Source of the DNA: Gibbula magus
Taxonomy: Eukaryota > Mollusca > Gastropoda > Trochida > Trochidae
NCBI GenBank assembly: GCA_936450465.1
Contig: OW388303.1
Coordinates: 6,759,193 to 6,823,192 of the forward strand
Length of the DNA stretch: 64,000 bases
Reading direction: 5' to 3'
A program made the translations under genes and the position numbers. The number at the start of each line of letters is the position of its first letter. The first letter of the stretch is position 1. Positions 25,601-37,600 of the stretch are shown one piece after another. Below the pieces are notes generated by a model. The model was not told the DNA's origin. It did no database searches and saw only the letters and a list, made by a program, of their open reading frames with translations.

Positions 25601-28600
25601 ACAGTTTGTCAGATTTTGCAAGTCGTAACCCTCCTTCTTGCCACGATGATTGTTGTCAGGTGTGCAGGTTCATCGAGGAGACTGAAGATTCAGTCGTCAG
25701 AAAGGTGAATATATCCATGCAAGATCTTGTTGATGGAAAGAGTCGTCTGCCGTATACAAACAGAACAGTCTGGCGATCACTCCAGGAAGACTGTGCAGAT
25801 CTTCGGAGGACACGTGCCCACTTGCTACAAGGTACAAGACCCTCTAAGAAGGTAACCAATATTAAAGACGTTAAAAGGTATCTTCACTCCGTGACCATTG
25901 CCAGAGATGGTTTACTAGTCGTCCAGCGCTCAGAACCCTTGTGCGCAGTGAAAGAGCGCATTGTGGTTCCCAGGCAAGTACTGGATGGCTTACTGACTTC
26001 GATACACATTCAGCTCCAACACCCTACTCCTCACCAGATGAAGCAAGTCTGTCATCGATATTTTTATGCCTTAGATCTAGACAAAGGTATTGAAACTACA
26101 TGTAAAAGCTGTCATCATTGTGTATCACTGATCCATTCCCCAAAGTTTGTTATAGAACAGTCAACTGAGGATGCTCCAGAAACGGTTGGCTCTACTTTCG
26201 CAGCCGATGTCATGCGTCGAGAGAGACAATGTATCTTGGTTGTCAGAGAGTGTGTCACGTCATTCACGACAGCGTGTATCATTGAGGACGAGCAGGCGAC
26301 AACGCTGAGGAATGCGCTTGTGAGACTCTTACTGGAACATAGGCCGTTAGATGGCCCAATGGCCGTCATTCGGACAGATCCATCCCCAGGTTTCAGTTCT
26401 ATCAAGGACGATAGGTTTCTGTCTAAACACAGACTTTCGATCGAGCTTGGTCGTGTCAAGAATCTCAACAAAAACCCAGTAGCGGAGAAAGCTATCCAAG
26501 AGTTGGAAACTGAAATAGTCAAACAAAACCCTGTCAGAGGCCCTATTTCGTCTACTGAACTATCTCTTGCCCTTGCGAGTCTGAACTCGAGAATTCGGTC
26601 CCGTGGTTTGTCCGCTAGAGAAATGCTTACACAACGCGACCAGTTTTCAGGTTCCCAGTTACCTGTTAACAACCAAGATATCATCACTCGCCAGCAGGAG
26701 AACCGAGTCAGAAACCACAAGTACAGTGAAATCTCTAAAGCTCCAGGCGGACGCCTACCTTACCAACAGCATCTTGAGGTGGGAGATATTGTGTACCTAC
26801 ACAGTGACAGGAACAAGACCTGTGCAAGAAACCGATATATTGTCGTGTCAGTCAGTGGTCAATGGTGTAGCATAAGGAAGTTTGTTGGCTCCCAGTTGAG
26901 GAGTAATTCTTATAGGGTCAAATTAGCTGAATGTTATAAGGTGCCTGCTACAGTAGTTCTCACTAGTCCACAGGAGGATGACCATTCATCGGATGATGAA
27001 TCTCGTGAGAATACAGCTCAACTGCCGGATAGCCGTCCTGCTCCACAACAACTCCAGTCAGACTCTGTACACCCCAGTTCACCTGTACAGCAACCCGATG
27101 TCCCAAGTATTCCTGAAGCTATATCGTGCCCCTTCGAGGAGCAGTGTGAGGTTGATAACAGTGATATGAATAGTACCCCTGTTAGTAGTGAGATAAACAC
27201 TCCGAGTACACCTGTTCTTCCTGACCGACCAAGGAGGCAAAGGAAGTTGCCCACAAGATTTGATGATTATGTTATGTAGGCCTAGCTGTACCAGTGATCT
27301 AGAATTCCCAGTGCCAGTGTGTGTGTAAGCTCTTCTAGTGTTTTGGGGCAGAATAATCCCCGAGAGCTAGAGGGTAGTATACCCTGTGATAGCTCCGACA
27401 ATTAATGTCTCTCTTGTGTTTTAATCAACAGTAATATGTCTATTTAATGTTGCAACAGTTATCTGTAGTATGGGGCAGAATAATCCCCGTGAACTTGAGG
27501 GTAGAACACTCTATGATAGTTCACATTTTCATCATATATTTATTTAGTAACTGTTTATTATGCACATAACTATTTATAAAATTTTGTCATTGAACTTTTC
27601 TCTTTGGAAGTGAAAAGAAAGAGGCCACGCCAGTGTGGTATGTGTTTAGCGGTATGCCGCTGACTGTTTCCAGTGACGATTACCTCCCCTGACTGGTTCG
27701 GCGCATTCGTCACTCTTGCTTGTATGCTCGTTGGGTCCGGTCGTGTTGTATACATGTGCTATCTTGAATAAAGCTCAAGAGAAACAATTCTACATGTCGT
27801 AGACTGTTTATTGCGTTATAGTGGCGTTCGATTGGATAAAATCAAGGACTGCATCCATGTTACAAAATGTCACCACTCGCAGATTTGCAAGAAATATGAT
27901 TCAATCATAACAAGGAGGGAATGTGGGAAGAAATGACTTAAAGCAACCTATGAGGTAAAGAATGCTTTAACTATTGCTTTATTAAAATATTTACTTTTAC
28001 TGTATCAATCTAATTATTGTATGATGATCATTTATAAAATATAAATGTTAGCACAAATTTGTATTGTTATTATGTTGAACTTTTTTGTTACATCTTTGAT
28101 GGTTTCTATTTTTCAATTTCTAAGGTTAAAGTCTACATAATATTGATATATTTAAACGTTCCACTATCCCGATTATTTGTTTTTGACTAAAAGCAATAGC
28201 AAATTATGACTTTGATGTAAAAAAAAATCAGAAAAATTGCAAAAATGATTGGTTATATATTGAACTGCAATGAAATTGTTAACAAACAAAACAGACAATG
28301 AGACATGACAAACAATTGACAAGAAATGCATAAATATCGACCTTAGGCTGCAAAACAAGGAACATTCATTGTAAAACAGAATAATGGTTAATTGCAAATT
28401 ATTTTCAAACCATAACGCAATTCACACAATACTGGAGACTATAAAAAATTGATTTTCAGAACATTTCTCGGAACATAATAAACTGATTGGTATGAAACCT
28501 ACTGATGTAGACAATATCAGTATTCATAATATAGCTTGTCCGACAGCTGGTAAATCTGGTTATTTGTTGTCGGGGCTGGATTACCAAAAAACTCTTTGAG

Positions 28601-31600
28601 GTTGGGGAGTTTTCGAGCTTATTTTCAACAGCAATATCATACCAGAATATGTACAATACAGTTCTATACAATATCATATCAATATAATCCTTCTGAAGAA
28701 TATTTGTAAAAAAAGTCTTTTTCGTTTTTTAAAAACCTTTTTGACATGTGTTAATTTCCCAAAACTAAATGTTCATCATCAACCAATTTCATAATAGCTT
28801 TGGTGATTTTTGCCATTTTCATTTCAGAGACCAAACATTGGTCGACCATCTCATCCATGCTAGTTTGAAAATTTTGTATTCTCACAATTTAAAAAGAAAA
28901 TTTGAATTCTTACAATTTAAAAAGAAATTTTGTATTCTCACAATTCAAAAAGAAATATACATCGATCTGTCAGAATTCCAGTTTGAACATTTGCACTTTC
29001 ATAGAATAGACATCAGTATTCCAGTATTGTGTGATTCGCGCACATAACGAAGGACGTACAAGGACGGTGTAAGCGAACTAAGGAAAAGGATGACACTACA
29101 TGCCTGCTCATTCAACTCAATGGGAGAGTCTAGGGAGTTCCTGTGGCCCCCGATGTCAGTGGTCAACTGATCGGCAACCTGGGAGGCACGTTTAATGATG
29201 TTGCCCATGCGAGACTGCAGGCTCGGTTTACTCGGAGAGGGAGAACTGACCTTATCCGCCTTTACCCACACCGACTGCGACCGGTGCGTCGGTGTACTCT
29301 TAGAGCTGTTTGATCCGCTGTAGTTCGCTCTGAAATTGCCGTGATTTGTGTTAGTTTGGAATTAGTTTGTCATGAATTAAGTTGGATAAGAAAATAGCTC
29401 CCTAGTGACTTGATATGGGAAGGGACATAACTCTCAACTAAGCAGATGGTGGCATACCACTTGGGAATACATGATTTGTGTAAGTTTGGAATAAGTTTGT
29501 CATGAATCAAGTTGTGCTAGTTTTATAAGAAAATAGCTCCCTAGTGACTTGATAGGGGAAGGGACATAACTCTCAACTAAGCTGATGGTGGCATACCACT
29601 AGGGATACATGATTTGTGTAAGTTTGGAATAAGTTTGTCATGAATCAAGTTGTGCTAGTTTTATAAGAAAATAAGAACCTCCTAGTGACTTGATAGGGGA
29701 AGGGACATAACTCTTTACTAAGCAGATGATGGCATACCACTAGGGAATAGATTTTTACTTTGTTTACTATGACCTAGAGGTGCTAGGAAGAGTCAAATAT
29801 ATCAGAGGAAATTTTGTAGTTTGTAATGCTTTGTGAGGAGCTTGTCATGAATTAAGTTTTATTGGGTTGAACTAACATTTCGTGATTCATGTTTCTTTCT
29901 CTGGGAATAAACACATTTCATTAAGCATCAGTTATAAATATGCTGTCACTTTGATTATGTTGCATCAAAACATGACTTGAAGGTGAGTTTTGCTTCCCGC
30001 AGTGTTTTTGACATCACAATCTAAGTTCTTCTCATTAAATCTTTCACAAGAACCAATTGTCTTTTTTTACAATATTTCATACTCAAATTTGACTCTAAAG
30101 TTGCTATATCAAACATTGAAAATCCTCCCAGATCTAATAAACAAAACATCTACGGGTTGTAATGAATTATGAGTGCATACATTGCTACATATTCGATTAA
30201 AATTGATAATGACGTCAGGTCATCTCAAACCACAAAATCATCAAACATGGATATTAATGAATATGTTCTTTTTCAATAGAATATGAGTGAATATTCAAAA
30301 TTATGAAACAAATGTTTATCTTGGACAAGAAAGACATTTATGAAAATGAGAATGAAATGTGAAAATAAATTATGAGAATATTCATAAATGGTCAATGATG
30401 AAATACATACTTAACACAGGTGTTTTATAAGAACTAATCATACTATACCGTTATCATACTTTCAAATAAATCCAATTTGATTGGATGAAGATGAAAAAAA
30501 CTTTGATTCATAAAAGATTTCACAAAAATATTTACCACATGTACATTCAACATTTACAGTTGCTACTTCTTCAGAACAGACAAAAATAGAAATAAAATAA
30601 GATGAAAAGATGATTTAATTTTACATAAATAAGTTTTATTCTAACATTATTCACACAAGAAACTCAACAACTAGCCTGTTGATACCAGAAATAGACATTT
30701 TTGCAGCCAAAAGCCCAAATAAAGCCGTGATAGAAGTCAGAGAGAATTTGACATTAAGCGTTCGAAGCGTTGAAGATGACACCAAGAATTCATATACCTT
30801 TTCTGTTTTAACATCCGTAATTTGCTGGCAGCATAACAAGAAGAACATAATTACAACAAATCTATGAATAATATCTCGAACCTTTCACGGTCAAATAAGA
30901 GATCACTTTTTTATTTGTTTCATGAAAGACTGTCAATTTTAAAACCTGAAAGATGCTGTTAGTAGATGAGAAAACTTTTAAAATATTTCTCTTTCATAAA
31001 TAGAGACAGACAATTTTAAAATCCACAAGAGGCTCTTAATGAATGAAATACAAAGGAAAGATGTGAACAGATTGGAAAAGATGTGAATTATTGAACTTTA
31101 TGAAACTATTTCCTATGAAAAACACTTTTCCATTTCAATAATATCAGACAAATATTTACAGATTCTAAAACTCACTTTTCTCTAAATGTTTCAATAAAAC
31201 ATTGACATGAGTGAAGTCTCAGTTAACAAATGATTGTGCTTTTACTAAATGAGAGTATGGCGTGATCGTAATGGAACCTACAGTCCTAATGACTTGTGAC
31301 AATGACAAAATGAAAAAGCGTCTGTTAGCCAACGTAACAGTGTTTGGTGATGATGCTGAATTGCGTGATCACAATGTAAGTATGTAGATAGATAGTCTAA
31401 GACTTACTCCTGTACTGGGCTGCCGAGAGACGATCCACTCAGTCTGTTACTCGGGCAGATTGGCAGAGACGTCTTACGCCTCAGTGTCGCCGCTGTCTGG
31501 AAACCCTTATCCGCAACCTGTAAATAACATATGATATAAACAAGATGCCGATACCCTGACTCTGGGACCAGTTATGATGGGCCGGTTTTTCAGGGAGTTC

Positions 31601-34600
31601 AAACCTCAAACCCCATAACCCCTTGCATGTAAATCTGACACACCCCAAGGGTGATCCTCCCTTTGAAAAGTTCTGGATCTACCTATGACACATCTAGTCT
31701 TTTTGAAACTAGCATAAGTAAACTGTTATGACGTTATGTATCCAAAGTTAGCAATTTGGCAACAAGAAAAGTCCTGTTCAATATTAAGCCAATGAAAAAG
31801 GTGAATTTAATAAAATCATGAGAATTTAAACCCAACCTCACCTTGATTCCGTATTCGCGCTCAATGATGTTACACATCTCTGCAAAGCGCTGTTCCATGT
31901 GGGTGTGGAAGGGCTTCAAGGTCTCCGGGGCCTTGTTCTTGTGGATGTACAGGGCGTCACGCAGCAACATGATCTGGCAGAGGAGAAACACATTGAATAG
32001 ATTATGGGGGCAAAGGGAGATAACCCCAGCATGAATAAGCAACACAGACCACTAAAAAAGTTGCATGTCAATTGCAGCAACAGTGGGTTGCAAGTCTATA
32101 ATAGAAAGTAGATTTTAGAATATTTTCCTTAATTAAAAGACTTTCGTAATAAATAGAACATTATATTTGTGTCTAAGTCATACTATGACACATCTGCCTG
32201 AATATAAGTATATCTCTCGCTCTCGCTGGCCAAATACTAATATTCAGGAACTCATGTCGTAAACATAGTATGACAGACATATATATTTATATAGAGAATT
32301 AATTACCTGTTCGACGGTGAGGGAACGAAGACGTTCCACGAGTTCTCGATCCTTCTCTCCTCCACTCTGCAGTACGTACTCCTCGTTGTAGAACACCTGG
32401 GCAGAGAAACACAGGTATGTACAGAGCATTAGTTAACGCAAGAGTAACATTTGGTGTAGCTGCTGACAGTGAGAAACCCAAGATTGAAAGTGACCGTGTT
32501 CTTTTTGTCAGTCATCTGCTTTCTCCTATCTCCTAGCTACGTAATAATGTAAATCAGATCTCACCACCTAACCAGATATTCTTTGTCCTGGATTTGTTAA
32601 GGTTTTTCCTTAATTGTGTTGTGCAAAATATAATGAAAAGCTTCTATCATATATTGCATATACATCATGATTTCAAGCAAACAGCCCAATAGGTAAACAA
32701 GGTCATAATGTCACTAAACCTGTATAATAACATACATAAAGCTTCTGCTTACCACATTTTAGTCAACAGAATCAAACCAACACATCATCTCCTGCTTGGA
32801 TCATATGTACGAGTCAATGTCTTACCTTATACTTGGAGATGCCTCCGTTGACGGCGGGATCGACGACCCCGTTGAGAAGCATGCCAAGTGGATCAACCCT
32901 GAGGTCGGAGTCGTGCCGATGCTGCTCTATCACACTCGACAGTTTCTTGTTGGTTGTCTCGATCGTCTCGATAGCGCTCTCTAGTGGGCTTACAGCAACC
33001 TGCGAACATGTGGTAAAAGGCCTTAGTATAACTAAAACAAAATGACTGGATCAGGGATAATCAGTTACGTAACATTACAAACTTTCTTATGATAGTCACT
33101 GTGGTGACAAATGGAACCTAGTTTGGCGTAATTGCAAAGATTACATGATAAAATAAATAGAATCTGTGAGTTCTTGTCAAATACCATGTTTATCTCATCT
33201 CATTTTGTTGAAAGATTTTTACTTTCTCACTTGATGAGACAAACATATTATTTGTCAAGACGAGACAGACAAGCTCTATATTTCTCTCTAGCTTGAAGCA
33301 AGCCAAGGGTCTCTATTAGCACTAGATCCGAAAGTCGGTATGGGTGTATGTAAGTATGCTTTCTAGATAAAATACCGTAGATTTGAACGATGTGAAAATA
33401 ATAAAGATGTCCACTCACAGTCTCGACGTGCACGACAGGGTACCAGCCCACAATACCAGGCAGCGGGTAAGCAGTTACTAGGTTGGTCCTTTCTAGCCAC
33501 ATTTTCTGGAAAAGAATAATGTAAGAGCTTTTACAATTGTGAGTACATTGAAATAGATTCGAAATGAAATATAGACAGTTTCAGCTGGTTGAGAGATATG
33601 ATCATGTATATTTTATGTGGTTAGCACCCCCCACCATGTATTAATGGTATAAATGTACAAAGAGAAATATCCTTCTCCATAAAGGTACTGTCCCTTTAAA
33701 AGTAAAATTTAAAATATAAGTTCAAGGATAGAACCATATGAGAAAATGTAATCAGTGAAGTTTTGCCTACCGTGACATCACTGCTGCTCTCCTCTGATCG
33801 CCGAGAGTACGTGAACTTCTGGACCTCGTTGACGCGGTAGTACTTGAGTATCTGCTCACTGACGTGCTTGTCTACAAACTTGTCCTTCAACTCCATCACC
33901 GGACTCACCGCGTTGATCTGCAGGTCTGTCCGGGTTAGGGTTTTAACAGTGGCAAATAGTCGTGTGGTGGGGGGAGGTGAAGTGAATTGTAGGAAGGTGA
34001 GTTGAGTAGTTTTGTAGCAAGTTGAGATGAGGGTGTAGTGAGGTGAGTTGAGGTCTGCTGAGTTGAAGGAGTTGAGGTGAAATGGGATGTAATGAGGTGA
34101 GTTGAGTTGAGGGGAGTTGGGGTGCGTTGAGGGAAGTTGGGGTGAGGTGAGATGTAGTGAGATGAGTTGAGTTGTTATGAGTTGAGTTGAGTTGGGGTGC
34201 ATTGAGGAAAGTTGGGATGAGGTGAGATGTAGTGAGATGAGTTGAGTTGTTATGTGGTGAGTTGAGGGTAAGGTGAGGTGTGAGATGAGTTGAGTTGTCA
34301 TGAGTTTAGTTGAGGGGAGGGAAGTTGGGTAAGGTGTTGTGAGGACAGATGTAGTGAGGTGAGTTGAGGTGTTAAGTTGAGGAGAGGGAAGTTGGGGTAA
34401 GGTGTTGTGAGGACAGATGTAGTGAGGTGAGTTGAGGTGTTAAGTTGAGGAGAGGGAAGTTGGGGTAAGGTGTTGTGAGGACAGATGTAGTGAGGTGAGT
34501 TGAGGTGTTAAGTTGAGGAGAGGGAAGTTGGGGTAAGGTGTTGTGAGGACAGATGTAGTGAGGTGAGTTGAGGTGTTAAGTTGAGGAGAGGGAAGTTGGG

Positions 34601-37600
34601 GTAAGGTGTTGTGAGGACAGATGTAGTGAGGTGAGTTGAGGTGTTAAGTTGAGGAGAGGGAAGTTGGGGTAAGGTGTTGTGAGGACAGATGTAGTGAGGT
34701 GAGTTGAGGTGTTAAGTTGAGGAGAGAGAAGTTGGGGTAAGGTGTTGTGAGGACAGATGTAGTGAGGTGAGTTGAGGTGTTAAGTTGAGGAGAGGGAAGT
34801 TGGGGTAAGGTGTTGTGAGGACAGATGTAGTGAGGTGAGTTGAGGTGTTAAGTTGAGGAGAGGGAAGTTGGGGTAAGGTGTTGTGAGGACAGATGTAGTG
34901 AGGTGAGTTGAGGTGTTAAGTTGAGGAGAGGGAAGTTGGGGTAAGGTGTTGTGAGGACAGATGTAGTGAGGTGAGTTGAGGTGTTAAGTTGAGGAGAGGG
35001 AAGTTGGGGTAAGGTGTTGTGAGGACAGATGTAGTGAGGTGAGTTGAGGTGTTAAGTTGAGGAGAGGGAAGTTGGGGTAAGGTGTTGTGAGGACAGATGT
35101 AGTGAGGTGAGTTGAGGTGTTAAGTTGAGGAGAGGGAAGTTGGGGTAAGGTGTTGTGAGGACAGATGTAGTGAGGTGAGTTGAGGTGTTAAGTTGAGGAG
35201 AGGGAAGTTGGGGTAAGGTGTTGTGAGGACAGATGTAGTGAGGTGAGTTGAGTTGTTAAGTTGAGGAGAGGGAAGTTGGGGTAAGGTGTTGTGAGGACAG
35301 ATGTAGTGAGGTGAGTTGAGGTGTTAAGTTGAGGAGAGGGAAGTTGGGGTAAGGTGTTGTGAGGACAGATGTAGTGAGGTGAGTTGAGGTGTTAAGTTGA
35401 GGAGAGGAAAGTTGGGATGAGGTGAGATGAGGCGAGTTTAGGGAAGTTGTGAGATGAAATAATTTTGTTGTGAAAATGGGAGCATTGAACACATCAAATC
35501 ATCTCTTACCACCAAACATGATATTCAAAGGATACACTGTTTTGAAGATTCTCGGATATCATCTCCCGGGACATCTAGGGTTTTCATCAGCTGGAGAAAT
35601 CAAACATTTTTATACCAATACTTTCATCTGGATTAGTTTTTTATTAAAGATATTACATACAAATACGACTGTACAATACATCAAGATACAGCGAAGCTGT
35701 TTAAGTAAAAAAACTGTGTAAGAGTGTAGAGTGAGTAATAAGATTTAGTATTTTATGAGCGCTTCATTCAGAGTTGGTTGCTTTTCAAATAGTTTCATGT
35801 GCTTATGATGCAAAGTTATGAGCTTGAGGTTAGGGAATTCTAGGACCAGTTGTATTACTTACATCTGCATTTGGGAAGAGATTCTGCATGCGAGCGTTGA
35901 AGTCGGCTAGCCGCTCATACTCCTTGCCTCTGTATATGAACACCTTGTTCTGCGAATAAAATATAATATATAATAATATAACACATAATGTAAAAGTTTG
36001 AAACATATTTTTTGGTAGGTACTATTTTTACAATAATTTTAATCAGTAACAAGAAAACAATTATGCCTCTATGAAACATGGTTGAAGTACAAACAGTGAG
36101 ACCGAGAGAAAGGGAAGATGTACTTTTCTGAAAACATATTCATACGAGGATACAAGGGTCTATACGATAAGTTTTGCCCTTTCAACATCGTACAGGTGGA
36201 CATTCATGAATTTTTAACTGCCTTTCATCTTTTAACAACATCTTGCAACAAGAGCTCATAAGCTTTGTAGAACCCTATAGAGCATTAAACTGAACGACAC
36301 AAATAATATACGCATTTATCAATTAATTAGTTAATGAAGCTACCTGTAGGAAGGACGGGAAGCCAAGCCCGTAGTATCCGACGCGGAAGTACTCAGGGTC
36401 CGGTCTCATCTCCTTCATCACGTGGTCGTACAGCTCCGCCTGACGTTTCTGAAAATGTCAAGTGTTATGGCTGAATATTATTTAGTTCCTAAAAACATTT
36501 TGATTGATATTATGTTGTAACAATAGATGAAAGATGAAAATATCAAAACCTCTTTAAGTGATATGACTTTTAGAGTTTCTTTTAGTAAGTAAATTTTATA
36601 CATACCAGGATAAGACTGAGATTTGGGTAGTCAATCAGCTCGTCTTCGTAGATTCTTGCAAGCTCCTTGCACAGTTCTATTCCCTTCTCCCACATCTACA
36701 AATACAACAAAGGCAATTGATTAGAATAATAATAATAATATTTTTATGTGGCAAACTTTTCCACTAGAATGAGTGCTCAAGGGGCTACTCACATATTATG
36801 AACCTGAAGGTATCGTACTTTCGGTGCCACCGCTAAGTGCTTTGCATGACTGTATAGGTCTGTACTTCCCACATTCGTTTAAATACCTAGGTGGACTGAG
36901 TGCAATGTGAATGAAATACTAGCTTTGTAGGAAAATAAGGTGAGAAAATTGTAACTGTAAAATATATCAGCGTAATGAATAAAGGTGCCTTTTTCAATCA
37001 AACAGTCAATAAAAGATTTCCTTTCGTGTAATATATCTGCTCGTAAAGAACAACTATACTTTCTGGTCACTGTAGACTACAAAGGGTTAAGCATCTTCCA
37101 TCGTTGTAATTACCTTTCCCTGTTCGAAGTAGTTGATGATGATGTAGTACAGCTTCTCCTTGAGTTCTCGATGTGTTGTTGCGTCTGTGTACTTGTCATT
37201 CTGCAGCATGGCTGGCAGGGACTCTTCAGACCACTGAGAACAGCAAGTAACTTATGAAGTCTTGGAACGTTATTTAGAAGTAGAATACATGAGAAAGCCT
37301 TAATTATTGATGAAGGAATTTTTTTTTTTTCACATTATAAACCTCACATCAAGTCTTATTTTGAAAACTGTTATTAGATAATTTGAACCTTTCGATTTGT
37401 TATTAATTAGATAATTTGAATTTTTTTATTTAATTGAGTCAAATACTTAGACACCACTTGTACAATGAGTGCCATTAACATACACTTAAAGTATATGTGG
37501 GAAAACAGAATGCATATGGTTAGGATGAAATACTATATGTACTAAACAAAGATTTAACTCTTTCAGGGTCTACTGGTTCAGGGTGAAGGGTTGTTGATGG

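Larger units (their letters stand above)
22117..27826 (+). mobile_element. complete LTR retrotransposon, Ty3/Gypsy-like, with identical LTRs
   Basis: Two LTRs of ~199 bp (22,117-22,315 and 27,628-27,826) look identical base for base, and one long gag-pol frame lies between. The flanks share GTTC (22,113-22,116 and 27,826-27,829 overlapping the last base), a likely 4-bp target duplication. A purine tract precedes the 3' LTR. It lies in the 14-kb intron 31, antisense to DOCK. Identical LTRs and an open frame mean a very recent, possibly active copy. Confidence 0.96.
31518..33770. other. introns between exons 25 and 30
   Basis: Short introns of 0.27-0.45 kb. They contain the foldbacks at 32,177 and 33,177; otherwise nothing notable. 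Confidence 0.6.

Noticed and set aside
26115..26720. 201-codon minus-strand frame
   Set aside because: It is the antisense shadow of the retrotransposon integrase.
31843..33045. Plus-strand frames opposite DOCK exons
   Set aside because: They are antisense shadows of exons 27 and 29; codon pattern and homology are on the minus strand.
33911..33917. Exon 25 starting at CTGCAG|ATC
   Set aside because: It gives a consistent frame only if the 55-nt exon is ignored, and it loses the family's Q-Y-(I/L)-Q segment. The AG eight bases upstream joins exon 24 in phase.
33696..34301. 201-codon minus-strand frame reading THLTSPQL repeats
   Set aside because: Only its end is real (exon 25). The rest is AG-free intron minisatellite read through.
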